Source: Rhizomys pruinosus (taxonomy: Eukaryota; Chordata; Mammalia; Rodentia; Spalacidae). From it: a DNA stretch of 64,000 nt. The position numbers were made by a program, and so were the translations under genes. The notes under the pieces are model-generated. The model saw nothing but the letters and a program-made list of their open reading frames with translations, was not told the DNA's origin and ran no database searches. Every line of letters starts with the position of its first letter. Within the stretch, counting starts at the first letter, position 1. Location: contig VZQC01010433.1 in NCBI GenBank assembly GCA_009823505.1, positions 1,255,046 to 1,319,045 on the forward strand. Direction: 5' to 3'. This document shows positions 1 through 11,974 of this stretch, in pieces.

Positions 1-1040
1 AAAAACATGATGGTAATGAAATCATTCCCTAACTGTAAATTAGAGCCAACTGTTATAGTGGTAATTTCTTATAAAACAGGTATAACTACCCTTTTTTAAT
101 TGACTGATAGGCATAGGAACTGTGAAAGGATAATTCTCTATCTAGAGCCAAATTCAATAGTAAAGTCTTTAGAAGCTGTATAATTAAGCAAAATATATTA
201 GTACAGGAAAGCTCTGACATCAGCAATGAATTATGCTGCCTAGGAGATGTTGGCTAGGGGATTCAAACCCCGTCAAATTATAAAGGCCTTCTGTCTATAA
301 GTGGGATATATGCAAGGAGAAAGTCCCTGTTGTCGAAGACCTGGTGTGAGCATGAAAAAATGTTATGAGACGTCACTTGCTAACGTACAACTGTCCTCTG
401 AAATGCCAGAGAGCATTGCCAAAGGCCACTAAAGAAATACAGCAAAATATTGGTCTCCCTGAGACAAGCAAGACTCCTCCCCGTCAGTATCAGCTACACC
501 TCAACTGCCTGGAGATACCGTGCAACAGTGGCAGCCATGTGTCTATATATATCCCAAATCTAATTGGCTATTAGCTCTCTCCTTGGAGGAATAACTCACA
601 GCAGATGCCACAAACTTATGTCCTCTAGTAGTTAGGAGATGTTATAAGCCACAATAAGAACTTGTCACCCTTTATAGAGAAACCACAGTTTGCGGATTAG
701 CATACCATCCAAGCATCTGTGTCTATGTTCACAGCTTAGCTTGACATAATAATTGCTACGGCTTAAATGCCTGTACATGTAATTGCTTGTGCTTTGTTAG
801 TATGACTATAAAGGTATCACTGGATAAGCTGTCAACCCATGAAGGGAAACAACCTGAACAGAGTAGACTCCAAAATGACAACTCCAAAGAAAGTAGACTG
901 TTTTCTTCTCACCCACTTGTGCCCCTTTCCCAAATCCCAGGGAACAAATTGCGGAAGAGGAGGCATGGTAGAATGAAAGGGCTGCAGAGAGATAGGGGTG
1001 AATCATGAGACTACAGCAATATAGTCTGGACTCCTAATTG
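1..1040 (+). mobile_element. L1 long 3' UTR-related fragment (cut by window edge)
   Basis: This segment aligns by eye, in the same order, with about 56,160-57,230 in the 3' UTR of the full-length L1 in this window. Shared landmarks are the 'ggaactgtg' block near 117, the 'gtcaacccatgaa' block near 832 and the 'ggcatggtagaatg' block near 963. It is more diverged than the two young L1 tails at 14.2 and 27.6 kb. After about 1,040 it no longer follows the L1 and lacks the usual L1 terminus with its G-rich tract. It may be an older L1 tail or an independent repeat from which the L1 took its 3' UTR. The window edge hides what lies upstream. Confidence 0.6.
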
Positions 1041-1685
1041 ATCAACACGCCTGGTGCATATAAGCTTCTCCAACTGGACTGTGGGAACCTTGGGTTGTTC
1101 AAAATTTGGACATAGATACTTGCAAAATGCACCAATTACCTAACTGTATGGCAAACTGAGTAACATCAATGTTATCTGAAAACAACTGTGTTATTATATT
1201 GTAGAATCCCTTAAAAATAAACAAATAATAATAAAAACATAAGGGAAGAAATGAAAGTATAAAGGTTCTAGGAGAAATTCATTGGAGGGGGATCACAAAA
1301 CAAGGCATAAAACCCAGAGGTCCAAAATGAAAACACATTACACATAATCTAAAAATTAATTCTTCCTCATTAAAAGTACCATGAACAACCTAAAACAAAT
1401 AAACATAAACTAATAAAATTAAAAAGACTAAATTCTATATATCTGATAGGACACAAAAGTCAAGAAAATAAACCCAATAATCTGGCTAACACTAGGAAAA
1501 GCTATGAACAAGGTCACAGAAACAAGAAATACATATCTGTAAGGAAATAACATGAGCAATAACATTGCCCCAAAAAGAAATGTAAATAAAATAACAGCAT
1601 ATCCAAAGTACACAGATGGACCAAAGTGAGAGACTAGTGAAAAAAAGTCCAAATATCTTTAGTCAAATGACTTAAGACAGAAGGA
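1041..1685. other. Unassigned AT-rich sequence
   Basis: The stretch to about 1,225 ends in an A-rich tract with an AATAAA-like hexamer and may be the true 3' end of the preceding repeat. From there to 1,685 I see no recognised element and no credible reading frame. Confidence 0.4.
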
Positions 1686-1689
1686 TCAA

Positions 1690-2215
1690 GAACGTGAACA
1701 TGGAGCTGTGGTCCGCTCCTGTGTGCTGGAGCTACGGTCTTCTTCCAGCTGGAGCTAAGGTTCTTTCCTGTGAATTTGGAATGTAAACCTGGAGCTCTAG
1801 TCCCCATCTGTGTGTTAGAGGTGTGGTCCCCTCCTGAGAGCTGGATCTGAGTTCTCCTCCTGTGACCCTGAGCTGTGGTTCCCTCACATGAGCCTGAACT
1901 TTGGACCTTTACTGTGAGCCACCTTGCTCTGGCCATAGGCTGATGGTAGAGCAGAGTAGAGCATGGAGAACTTCCTGATGTTGGGTAACAGTTTCAGTCT
2001 TCTCTGGGTGACTATATTCCTTACAACATCCTCTCCTGAGGTTCCAGGTTGTGCATGGCAGAGGCAGAGACTGCTTCTTAAGCTGGGGACTGGGGAGGCC
2101 TCTGTCTCGAAAGCACTGATAATCTCTGATTCTCTGGAATAGACTCCCCCATCTTCCTCATGCCACATGTGGTCCTGGGTATCCAGACTGTGATGTTGGC
2201 CTTTCCCCATTACCA
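1690..2215. repeat. Unidentified interspersed repeat, copy A, with internal ~30-bp tandem units
   Basis: The first part (about 1,690-1,900) is a run of degenerate ~30-bp units built on 'ggagctgtggtcccctcc'. A shared 3' part follows, containing 'ggctgatggtagag' (1,937) and 'aggttccaggttgtgcatgg' (2,039). The same two-part structure recurs at 8,822-9,235. Because the unit length is a multiple of three, one minus-strand frame stays open through the array, but I see no protein family in it. It may be LTR- or satellite-related; I cannot name the family. Confidence 0.5.
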
Positions 2216-2317
2216 GGCACTAAGAGGTTTTCCATTATTTTTCTATTGATCTTCTACAGTCTCACTATGCCCTAAATAAATTTCTAGAGAGGAAAATCAC
2301 AGTTTGGGAAGAATAAA

Positions 2318-2390
2318 GAAAGTAAGTAAGAAAGGGAGGGAGGGAGGGAAGGAGGGAGGGAGAGGAGGGGGGAGGGTAGGAAGGAAGATA
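2318..2390. repeat. Purine-rich simple repeat (GGGA/GAAA)
   Basis: A run of AAGT then GGGA/GGAA units on the + strand. It is low-complexity. Confidence 0.85.
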
Positions 2391-2434
2391 AAGTACTGTA
2401 ATAACTAAATTGATATAATTCTGTTTTGGTTACT

Positions 2435-2765
2435 TTTCTGTTACTATGATAAGACACCATGTCCAAGGCAATTTATAGACGTAAAAGTATGAGTTTTCAA
2501 GACATGGGATAAGGGTCTATAATGGCAGGGAGACAATGGTACAAGGAGGTGGCTGGGGCAGACAGCAGAGGGATCACATTTCCTGCTGGCACAGGAAGCC
2601 AGGTGTGACAGGAAATCTGGCAATGTTTATGAACTCTCAAGCCAGCTTCTGTGATGTGCTTCTTCCAGTTAGGCTGCAAACCTCCCAAACCAGCACCATC
2701 AACTGGGGACAAAATCTCCAAATGCCAGGAGCCTGTGGGGGTCATTTTCATTCAAACCATCACAA
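2435..2765 (+). mobile_element. Rodent dispersed repeat, class uncertain
   Basis: Begins with a 'ttactgtgataagacaccatg'-type motif and ends with 'attcaaaccatcaca', a recurrent rodent repeat arrangement. The block at about 29,780-30,190 resembles it. Whether it is LTR- or DNA-transposon-derived cannot be decided by eye. Confidence 0.45.
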
Positions 2766-3045
2766 ATTTTCAAACCAAAAGTATGTAATTATATCTTAGA
2801 ATATGAATTTGAAATTCTATGTCTATTAACATTTTTGAATATTATTCCCTAACAAAACTGAACTAAGAGCTTCAATAATAATGTGAAATTTGTCATTGTT
2901 CCTATAATGCAAGTTTGCCATTCACTCTTTCCAAATTCTTCAGCCTGTACAAAGTATTTCAATGTAATCATGTCACTTCTTAGAGAAAGAACTGTTAATA
3001 AAATATTTTCAAACAAAAAAATAAATAATGTAAGCACATCAAAAA

Positions 3046-3115
3046 CAGGTCTGGCCTGGGCAGAGTGGAGCATGACTTTAATCTCAGCACTTGGGGGGGC
3101 AGAGGCAGGAAAGAA
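3046..3115 (+). mobile_element. B1 SINE, 5' fragment
   Basis: Contains the B1 core 'tttaatctcagcacttggg' followed by 'gcagaggcagg'. It is truncated and runs into a purine-rich tail. Confidence 0.65.
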
Positions 3116-3195
3116 AGGAAAGGAGGAAGGAAAGAGAAAAAGAGAATAAAAAATTTACTTGAAAAAGAATAACTTGTATAAAGGGTGCTGTGGCA

Positions 3196-3472
3196 ACTAG
3201 ATGTCACATGTACAAGAATGAAACAGAGTCCTACTTCCTAACATACCCAAAACTAGATGCCTGCATGTGCAGCTAGATGCCTACATGTGCAAGAACGAGA
3301 GTCCTACTTCCTAACATACACAAAACTAGATGCCTGCATGTGCAGCTAGATGCCTACATGTGCAAGAACGAGAGTCCTACTTCCTAACATACACAAAACT
3401 AGATGCCTGCATGTGCAGCTAGATGCCTACATGTGCAAGAACGAGAGTCCTACTTCCTAACATACACAAAAC
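3196..3472. repeat. 73-bp minisatellite, three near-identical units plus a degenerate partial unit
   Basis: Units start at 3,251, 3,324 and 3,397, an exact 73-bp period. A degenerate half-unit occupies about 3,196-3,250. Each unit contains an internal near-repeat ('ctagatgcctgcatgtgcag' then 'ctagatgcctacatgtgcaa') and ends with 'tcctacttcctaacataca'. The three full units are nearly identical to each other, which suggests recent expansion. Confidence 0.92.
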
Positions 3473-3475
3473 TTA

Positions 3476-3900
3476 AAGTGGATGAAAGGCATAAAATAAG
3501 AACAAAAACTTTAAAAGTTTTTTTTTAAATAGGGAGAAATATTCATGATTATAGTTTGGATCTGGAATGCTTCCTGAGGTGCTAGAGCCCTCTAAGAGGC
3601 AGGGCCCAATAGGATGCTGTACATCGTTGGGGACAGTGTCTTAATGGGATAGGAGGACTCGAGTCTCTTCCATCTTCTCTTTCTCTGTCATCTTGCTTAT
3701 GAAGTGAATAGCTTTGCTCCTTTATGAACTCTGCATCATAACATACAGCCTTGTCACAGCCTCAAAAGCAATACGGAACAAGGGATGTAGTTGAGAGAGT
3801 GCTGGAGAATTTGCCTAGCAACAGTTTTTATCTGGTTTGCAGGACTAAAACCTCCAAAGATGAGCTAAAATAAAGCCACCCTCTTTATAAATTGAATACC
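3476..3900. other. Unassigned; old dispersed-repeat remnant likely
   Basis: The part from about 3,545 to 3,770 resembles in style an old medium-reiteration element (a 'gaggcagggcccaatagg' block, then a 'cttctctttctctgtcatc' block). No gene is visible. Confidence 0.3.
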
Positions 3901-5190
3901 TCAAATATTTTATTATAGTAACACCAAGCTGACCAGTATCCTTTGGAATGGACATAGGATTTCTTAGACATAGTTGTAAATGCATAATCAATAACAATAA
4001 AATATATAAGTTGGACTTCATAAAAATTCTGCACATGAAAGGACACTTTCAAAAATACAGAAAATTATATAACAAAAGAAAATACCTACATATTATACCT
4101 TCCATAGGTCTAATATCCATAACATATAAACAATTCTTTGAACTCAACAACAGAAAGACACTTAAGCTTAAACATATAGTACCCTGAAGAACAGAAACTT
4201 CCACTCGGCAGGGCTGGAGAGATGGCCTAGTGGTTAAGAGCGCCAATCGCTCTTGCAGAGGACCCAGGCTCTATCCCCAGCACCCACATGGAAGCTGAGA
4301 ACCATCTTTAACTGCAGTTCCAGGGGAATCCGACACCCTCTTCTGACCTCGGCGGCATTGCACGACAGGGGTGCACAAACCTACATGCAGACAGTACATT
4401 CATACACATAAAAAATAAATAAAATTTAAAAAGATATTTTAAAAAAGCATCTGAAGAGATTCCCCAACATCATTATTCATTTAAGAAATTTAAATCAAAA
4501 CTGTAGTGAGATACAATCTCACATCTACTGAGATGTCTAGAAAATAAACAAAGCCACCGAAATGAATAATAAAAACAAGTGTTGGTGAAGGTACAGAAAA
4601 TCTGAGACACTTGTACATTGCTGGTAGGAATATAATAAGGTACAGTTGCTGTGGAAAATAATTTGGTAGTTTCTCAGAACACTAAGCCTCGTTTACCACA
4701 TGCTCCAGCTGACCCACTACTCCTAGACACATATCTAAATAGACTGAAATACAGTATTCAAATAACTACCTTCACACAAATGCTCATAACACTACTATTT
4801 ATAACAACTACAAGATGGAAACAATTAAATTTCTATCAGTGAATAGAAGAATAAATGAAATGTGCTATAGGCTGATCAACACTAATCCCAAACTTCAAAT
4901 CCAACTAATCCCAAACTTCAAATCCAAACTTTGTGTGCCATACTTCAACATTCAGAAAGTTTCATATTTTAAGGTGTATATCAGATTTCAGATTAGGAAT
5001 AAAGGTTAATCAGTAAATTTTATGAAAATATTCAAAAATTGAGAAACTAAATCTGAAATACTATTAGCCCCAGAATTTCAGAAAAGAGATACTCGAACTA
5101 TCTATCTATATAACAAAATATTACTCAGCCATAAAAGAATTAAGCCCTGTATGATATATGTAAGATGTATGAAATGTACAAAGCACCAAT
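3900..5190 (+). mobile_element. Old L1 ORF2 fragment (+), interrupted by a B2
   Basis: Sense L1 ORF2 C-terminal sequence can be followed: 'ttggacttcataaaaatt' at 4,012, then 'tgagatacaatctcacatc' at 4,508, 'gtacattgctggtaggaat' at 4,612 and 'caagatggaaacaattaaat' at 4,811. These correspond to conserved C-terminal ORF2 stretches, but all frames carry stops. A B2 at 4,211-4,446 splits the element. The 3' end fades near 'caccaataaaaa' at 5,183. Confidence 0.75.
4211..4446 (+). mobile_element. B2 SINE (+), without the 17-bp duplication
   Basis: The tRNA-like head 'gggctggagagatgg' with A box 'tagtggttaagagcgcc' and a B box in the 'gcaga..acccaggctctatcc' region is followed by the B2 body and an A-rich AATAAA tail. 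It sits inside the old L1. Confidence 0.9.
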
Positions 5191-5196
5191 AAAAAA

Positions 5197-5401
5197 GATT
5201 TTATTTATTATTTTTATTTTTGGTGTATTAATGTTTTGTCTGCATGTTGTGCAATGCTCTCAGAGGTCAGAGGAGGGCATTGGATCCCCCGAAACTGGAG
5301 TTACACATACTTGTTAGCCACCATGTGGGTGGTGGGATTCAAAATCCAAGTCCTCTGCTAGAGCAGCCAGTGCTCTTAACCACTGAGCCAACTTTCCAAA
5401 A
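5197..5401 (-). mobile_element. B2 SINE (-)
   Basis: The reverse-complement B2 tail 'gattttatttattattt' leads through 'aggtcagaggagggcat' to the tRNA head 'gctcttaaccactgagcca'. The single 'aactggagtta' core lacks the 17-bp duplication. Confidence 0.88.
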
Positions 5402-6640
5402 CATTTTTTAAAGAAGTTTAAGAAATAAAAGAAGAAACTAGAAATGAAGAATTCAGTAAGGCAAATGAATTGACCTATCATTTAAAGCTGGGTATGAAGC
5501 AGACACACAGTGTGGAAAGAAAAAATGTCATAAAAATATGAAAGGGCTTATGATACAAAAATGAAAAGATGCATTATCTGTCCAATAGGAGTCCTACCAA
5601 GTAGAAAATAGAAGATCATAGAGGCAATATTTGTAGAGGTATGGCTTATACTTTTCCAAAATTATTTTTTAAAGAACCATTACACTAAAGACATGGGGGA
5701 TTATTTGTATATTTCTACATATACACAAAAATCCATATGAGGCATGCCCTCATTGAAAACCTGCTAAAGCAGAAAAGGAAGCTTGGAGATTGCTATGGAA
5801 ATAATAACTAACTGACAGACAACTCCCAAATTCGTATCGGCAATGGGCAAAAGTGTGAAGCAGATGGTGTACATCAGGATCCTGAGTGCAGCGGCCTCTA
5901 CAGGTCTGGAGAGGGAAGTGACTGAGACGCCATGACAGGCTGCTTCAAACTCATCTTAAACATCATATTCTTAATTAAAAATATCTTGAACTAAATCTAA
6001 ACTATTCATTATATTGACTAAGCAAATGTTTATTCATCTTATTTTTGTTTTTTAGTCTTTAAAATGTTACACTCAATACTACAGATATAAACTTTATGTT
6101 TTAGAGTACACAAGGTTTCGGGCATAGAGTATAAAAATGTTTTAATTCTAAAGCTCATAAATTGTCCAGAATTATGTGACCTGTAAGAGTTTTAGTCTCT
6201 AGTCCATTTTTCACTTAATTCTAAAAGGTTGTGAAATCAAATTATTTGCAAACATTTAACCACTAATCCAAGGAATAACTGATTTTACCCTGTGACTTCA
6301 AACTGTGGAATATAAACACAAGCAATTCCAAGCAGACTGGGTTTGACTTCAGAAAAGCAAATGGGTTTCTGTTCAAGGAAAGAAATGAAATGAATATTTC
6401 CAAATGGGAAAGAAAGGTTCATGGTAAACTTCATCCCAAATGGTAAGACACTTGGTTATTATCCTCAACTAAGCCTGTCAGTTTAGAACTTTCACACATC
6501 AGTGAGCTAACTCCACAAGTAGTATGTCAGTTACAATATTATAAAAAAAAAACCGAACCATAAATATTTTATCATTTTGCACCAGATGAAGAATATTACA
6601 GAGTCCCACAAGTGGACATACACATTGTCTATGAAATGTC
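5402..6640. other. Unassigned intergenic sequence
   Basis: AT-rich sequence with no recognised repeat and no open frame of interest. Confidence 0.5.
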
Positions 6641-7400
6641 CAAGACTATGCAACACAGGTACACTGCAACCTCTGCACCTAAGGCTCATGCAACATAGAA
6701 CAAGGGGTCAAGAGGACACTAATTAACCAAACTCTTAACTCTTAACTCTTAAGGAATTTTCCTCATTCAACAGGGGACCAGGAACTCAAAAGGTCATGAA
6801 GGTCTAAACCATGGAGATTAGGAGTCTACAGAGTGTGGGTCCATGGACAGGCCTCCTATATTCAGCTTCACTCACCTAGGGCTCAGGGAACATTGCAGAA
6901 GAGGGGACAGAAAGATTGTAAGAGTCAGGGAGGTAGTGCAAGACCATATGGAAACAGAATCCCACAAGCTCCTGGGACCCTACTCATATGAACCTACAGT
7001 ACTAATGTCAGCATGCACAAGACCCATGCAAGCTCAACCAGACAAAAACCCATCATGGAACTGCAGAAATGGGTAGCAGAACCCAACCTTAGCTGAAGAA
7101 ATGTTGGCAGCTGATTACAGTTGGGTGAGGAAGAACAGGCCTTCTTTAACAGGTAGACTCCAGATACGCTGACTAGAGCTCAGAGGATGTACTTGCACTG
7201 AGGAATGGCTGGGGTGATTAATTTGGCACAACAGGCCCTAAAACAAATGACAGCATCTATAAACTCCAGAGGGGGGACTATGGGAGGGCACCAGTGGAGA
7301 AGGGGGGATAAAGGCAATTAAGACTGATTGAGATGTTACGTATGAAATACATAGGAATTCAACAAAAATTTATCACAGTATTTTCCTTCCCAGTGATAAA
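6640..7400 (+). mobile_element. Lx-like L1 3' UTR remnant (+)
   Basis: Contains an order of motifs I associate with rodent Lx-type L1 3' UTRs: 'atggaactgcagaaatggg' near 7,055, then 'cccaaccttagctgaagaa', 'ggcagctgattacag', and a G-rich tract at 7,270-7,310. It differs from the 3' ends at 14.7, 28.0, 32.4 and 57.5 kb, so it belongs to another L1 lineage. The assignment is from memory of the family. Confidence 0.5.
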
Positions 7401-7885
7401 GAAAAATTAAAGTTTTAAAGGATGGGGGTGATTCCAAAATGCCATATAATAGTTCATGGACTTGTAAATGATGTCTGTAGCTACTAGAACCAAAATAGAG
7501 TGTGCATGTCCCAGTAAATCTGCATCAGATGTGCTTCAGGTTGAAAGGAAATGATACCAAATTCAAGCAGTTAAATGGATCGTGGAAAAAGTGTAATTGA
7601 CACAGATAGAACAAGTTATGCAATGCTGCACTGGTAGGTCTATGTATAGAGCAAAACAACTCCCGCCCTTATTCTTTCCAAAAATAAATGCGGTTGGTTG
7701 TTCCTCTACAGCTGGATGGGGTACTTCTTTATATCTTCCAAGGCAATTGCAGGGGAAAAATAAAGCATTCTAGAGATGACAGAAGGCAATATGCAACACA
7801 CAGACATGCTGAGGGGTCCTCTGCTGTCTAGTTTTGGCTGACCACTGTGGGCCGCTGTCTGGAAATCTACAAAATGGGAAGGGAA

Positions 7886-7886
<1 letters not shown>

Positions 7887-7940
<54 letters not shown>
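7887..7940. repeat. (TG)n microsatellite
   Basis: About 26 uninterrupted TG units. Confidence 0.97.
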
Positions 7941-7944
<4 letters not shown>

Positions 7945-8820
7945 TTAAGATGGTATTATGCAAAATATTTAAATGTATAATCAATATCTCATATTTTAAG
8001 TAATATAACTAAAATATTTTCTAGTATGATTTAAGGCTTTATCATGTTAAATCTACAATTGTTTGCAATCTACATTTTACTCCTTCTACAAATTAAAATA
8101 TTGGTCTGGAGATGTGGCTTTATATAGGCTTACATAGCTCCATACCTTTGTAAATCTGCCTAGGGTAATATGACTCAAATCTCTATTTATCCTTTTACCA
8201 AGTTCCAACAATCACCAGCTATATATAGACAGAAACAGTGTGGGATTTTTTTCACATTAAAGAAAATAAACCTGAAACGTAAAAGTTGGGTTTTTTTGAC
8301 TTTCAAAACATAGTAGTTCATTCCAATTCATTTAACTAGCAACAATTTAAGTGCTCTGCATACCCCAAACGGTGAGCAGGAGGGAAAGCAGTAATATTTG
8401 AGATGATGAGGAAGCCAAGACTCTGGGAGTGTAAGAATGTAGCTCATCTGTAAGGACTGAACGTCTGCATGTGTGTACATTTGCCTAGCTACAAAGATTT
8501 ATACATGAGAGTTCATGCATTCGTGGATGTGTATCTGTGTAGCAGAGAAATATGAAATGTCATACTGGTAAAGGACAAAAACATCAAACTCCATTACATA
8601 TATGTGGTACACTTTCATACACAGACAAAACACTCATACACAAAAAATAAAAATGAAATATATGTTTAAATGCTAAGGCAAATTTAAATTTTGAAGAAAT
8701 TATTGGACAAATATAAAATATGGTATTGTTTACTTTTAATTATTAATATAGCTTGCTTTATTGTGTATTCACTTAGAAATCTAAGTATAAAATACAAATT
8801 GAAAGTTTCCATTAAAAATT
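7941..8820. other. Unassigned AT-rich sequence
   Basis: No coding signal. Around 8,340-8,640 there are weak SINE-like stretches, but no element can be delimited. Confidence 0.4.
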
Positions 8821-8821
8821 T

Positions 8822-9235
8822 ATATCACTGCATAGTCCCCTCCCATTAGCTGGATCTGTGGTCTCCTACCATGAACTGGAGCACTGGTCCTCTCCCATGA
8901 ACTGGAGTAACATTCCCCTCCCATGAGGCAGTGTTGTGGTCCCCTCCCCATGATCTGGAGCTGTAGTCCCCAACTGTGAGCCATGGCTGCACTTTCCTCC
9001 ATTAGTGGGCTGATGGTAGAGTAGATTAGAGGATGGAGGCAGGAGTTTCAGTCTTCTTTTCGAGGCTGCATCCTCCATGTCCCCCTTCCTTGAGGTCCCA
9101 AGTTGTGCATGGCAGTGGCTTTGCCTCTGTCTTAGACTTTGATTGGAACAGGGGAGGTTTTTGCCATTTGAACCTTCTAGTCCTGAGAAGACTGAGTCTC
9201 AAGAATGGACTTCCCACCTCCCTTGATGGCCTGCT
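8822..9235. repeat. Unidentified interspersed repeat, copy B, with internal ~30-bp tandem units
   Basis: Degenerate ~30-bp units on 'cccctcccatgaactggag' occupy 8,835-9,000. The shared 3' part follows: 'gggctgatggtagagtag' (9,007) and 'aggtcccaagttgtgcatgg' (9,091). Order and orientation match copy A at 1,690-2,215, so this is a dispersed family and not a single local array. Confidence 0.5.
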
Positions 9236-9589
9236 ATGGCCCTGACTCCAAATGTTTCATACACTATATCCATGGATAAACTTCTCAAAGAATTAATAAA
9301 AATATCACATTAAAGAAAAAAGATTCATTGTTGACCTTTGGCCTCCATTAGCTCATGCACAGGCACAACTGTGTCTGGGTGCCCTCATGTAGAGGGGCAC
9401 ACACCCATGAATATGGACAAATATTCATGCACCAAAAATGAATGAAATATTTACATGACAAAACATCACTGTAAGTGACTGAATAAAACATAAATGGATA
9501 CATTGAAGAAATAAAAAATCTAAATAAAAACAAATTTAAATCTCTAGTTAGAATCCCATGCTCCCATAAATAAGCCCTCCCTTAGAACT

Positions 9590-9780
9590 CTATAAGCAAC
9601 TCTAATGAAACTCATTGAGAGACAGCGACAGAGATACATAGGGAAGCAGAAGAGGGACTAGGGAAATAAAGATAGCAGGAGGAAAAAGGATCAGGGAAAT
9701 GGGGTGAATGTGATCAAAATGCATTATATAACCGTATGATAATAAACTCATTATTATGCATGATTAGTGAATGCTAATCA
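9590..9780 (+). mobile_element. Probable L1 3'-end remnant (+)
   Basis: A purine-rich stretch ('agaagagggactaggga') is followed by 'gtgatcaaaatgcattat' and an AATAAA region, like some old rodent L1 termini. The boundaries are uncertain. Confidence 0.35.
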
Positions 9781-9944
9781 CCTCTAAAATACTCTTAAAT
9801 TTTTTATGTCAAGTTAAGTACAGAAAAGTGGTATGCCCTAAAAACTTTAACTTTTTAAAAAGAAGAGAGCAATTTAGGAGGTGGGGAGAGTAATCAGAAC
9901 ACATATATACATGCATGAAATTGTTAAAACCAGTAGGGTAACTT

Positions 9945-10184
9945 GTTTTTAATTTTATTTATTCCTGTATGTGTATGAATGTACTATCTGCATGTAGGTT
10001 TGTGCACCCGTGTCGCGCAATGCCACGGTGGTCAGAAGAGGGTGTTGGATTCCCCTGGAACTGGAGTTCTCCTGGAATTGGAGTTACAGACGGTTCTCAG
10101 CCGCCATGTGGGTGCTGGGGATCGAACCCGGGTCCTCTGCAAGAGCAGTCGGTGCTCTTAACTGCTAGGCTATCTCTCCAGCCC
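9945..10184 (-). mobile_element. Young B2 SINE (-) with 17-bp internal duplication and TSD
   Basis: The reverse-complement B2 reads from its T-rich tail to 'gctatctctccagccc'. Its core has two tandem 17-bp units ('cccctggaactggagtt' then 'ctcctggaattggagtt'). The flanks carry a matching 'cagtagg..taa' direct repeat at about 9,933 and 10,184, which supports a TSD. Confidence 0.92.
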
Positions 10185-10559
10185 AGTAGGTTAATTTTTT
10201 TAAAAGAGAACAAGTATTTGAAAGAAAAATGACATACAGACTGAACATATATAACTTTATTAGGATAATAAGGTAATTATTATAAGAAATTACCACACTA
10301 TAAAAGATACGATGCTGAGAAAAAAAAATGCTAGGGAAGCTCTGGCATCATATAAATATAATTTTTAAATGTTTAAAATCCAGTATTAATACAAATCATT
10401 CAAAAATAGCTTAAAAGATGCATTCCTAGTCAACAGTGCACATGAGTTGCTTGCTTGCATGCTTCTTTGGGCAGCATTGGGGACTGATGCAGGATCTCAA
10501 GCATGCTCAACATGTACCCATCATTAGCCCATTGTTTGAGAGTTGCATTCTGTTTCTGA

Positions 10560-11720
10560 TTTTTAATAATTCATTTTAGTGAGTTTTGTTACTGCTTATC
10601 AGCAGTGCAGTTTTAGGTTTACAAAAATATTAATCAAAATATTTACTCTCTCTCTCCTCACCCAAAGCTGTCCCTATTATCAACATCTTGTATTACTGTG
10701 GTACATTTATTGTAAGTGATAAATAAATATTTAAAAAAATTATCTGAAATCTGTTGTTTACATTGAGTTCACTTACTGTATTGCACAGTTCTACAGGTTT
10801 TGGCAAATCTATAATGGCACTAAGACGGATCTACTGGTACAGTATCATATCATATACAACAACTTCACTGCCTTATAAATGTCACGTGCTCTCCTTTTCA
10901 TCCTTCTTCCTCAGTCCCTTTTCACTCTATGGTTTTGCCTTTTGCACAATGTGATAGCGTCATAATCAGTGTACATAGCATCTTGCCATGGGCTGATTTT
11001 CACTTAGTAATATGCACATAAAATTCCACCAAGCCTCTTCCATGGCTTAAATAGGTCATTTCTTTTATCATTTAATATCAATATACCATGGTTTATTTAT
11101 ACAGTCATTGTAACTGTTCCTGTTTTCAGACACTTAGGAATAAAGCTTCTGTAGACATTCGTGTGCAGGCTTTCTTGTTGACAGTGTTTGCCAAACATTC
11201 AGAAGTATATTTGTTTATATTATGTTTAGGTTTGTAAGTAAACTTTTCTATCAACAAGCATAAGAATTTCTATTCCCCCACAACCATGCCAGCATTTAAC
11301 ATTGTCAGTATTTCCAATTTAGCCACTACAATAAAAGTATAATAATACCTCATTATTTTAAATTTGTAGATCTCTAAGACAAGTGATTGCACATCTGGTC
11401 ATGTGCATTTGTCCTATAAGTATAGCTTCATTGCTAAAGTGTCAGAGGGATCTCATACCCACTTTTTAACTAGATTGTTTCTTTACTGTTAGATATTGGG
11501 ATTTTTTTATATACTGTAGATTCCATCCCTTTATCGCATACGTGATTTATAAAGTTTTTACCCAGTCTGTGGGTTGTCTATTCATTCCTTTAATGGTCAC
11601 CTTAATAAAGCAGAGATTTTTAATTTGATGAAGTTCCATTTGGAGTTTTTCTTTGAAAACGATGCTCTTGGTGTTGGACCTAAAAGCTTATGGCCAAACT
11701 AAGATCACTTATACTTCTTC
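10560..11720 (-). mobile_element. Ancient L1 ORF2 fragment (-)
   Basis: Antisense landmarks of ORF2 appear in order: 'ataccatggtttatttata' near 11,083, 'aggaataaagcttctgtag' near 11,137, and 'gtctgtgggttgtctattca' near 11,565 followed by 'aagcagagatttttaattt' at 11,608. Divergence is high and the 5' limit (about 10,560-10,750) is vague. Confidence 0.65.
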
Positions 11721-11749
11721 CTATATTATATTTTATAAGTGTTCCAGGC

Positions 11750-11974
11750 TTGGGCTAGTGAGATAGCTCAGGCAATAAAAGCTTTGCTGTCCAAGCATGG
11801 CAACCTGAGTTTGGATTCCTAGAACCAATGTGAAAATCTGGGCACGTGGTATGCATCTTTAATCCCAGCACTGGGGAAGTAGAGACAGGAAGATCCCTGG
11901 AGTTCACCCAGCCTGCTAGCCTAGCTGAATTTCCAAGCTGTAGCTTCAGTGAGAGATCCTATCTTTAAAAATAA
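11750..11974 (+). mobile_element. B4/RSINE-like composite SINE (+)
   Basis: A tRNA-like head ('gctagtgagatagctcagg', 'ggattcctagaacc') is fused to a B1-like body ('tttaatcccagcactgggga'). That tRNA-plus-B1 composite structure is typical of B4. Confidence 0.7.
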
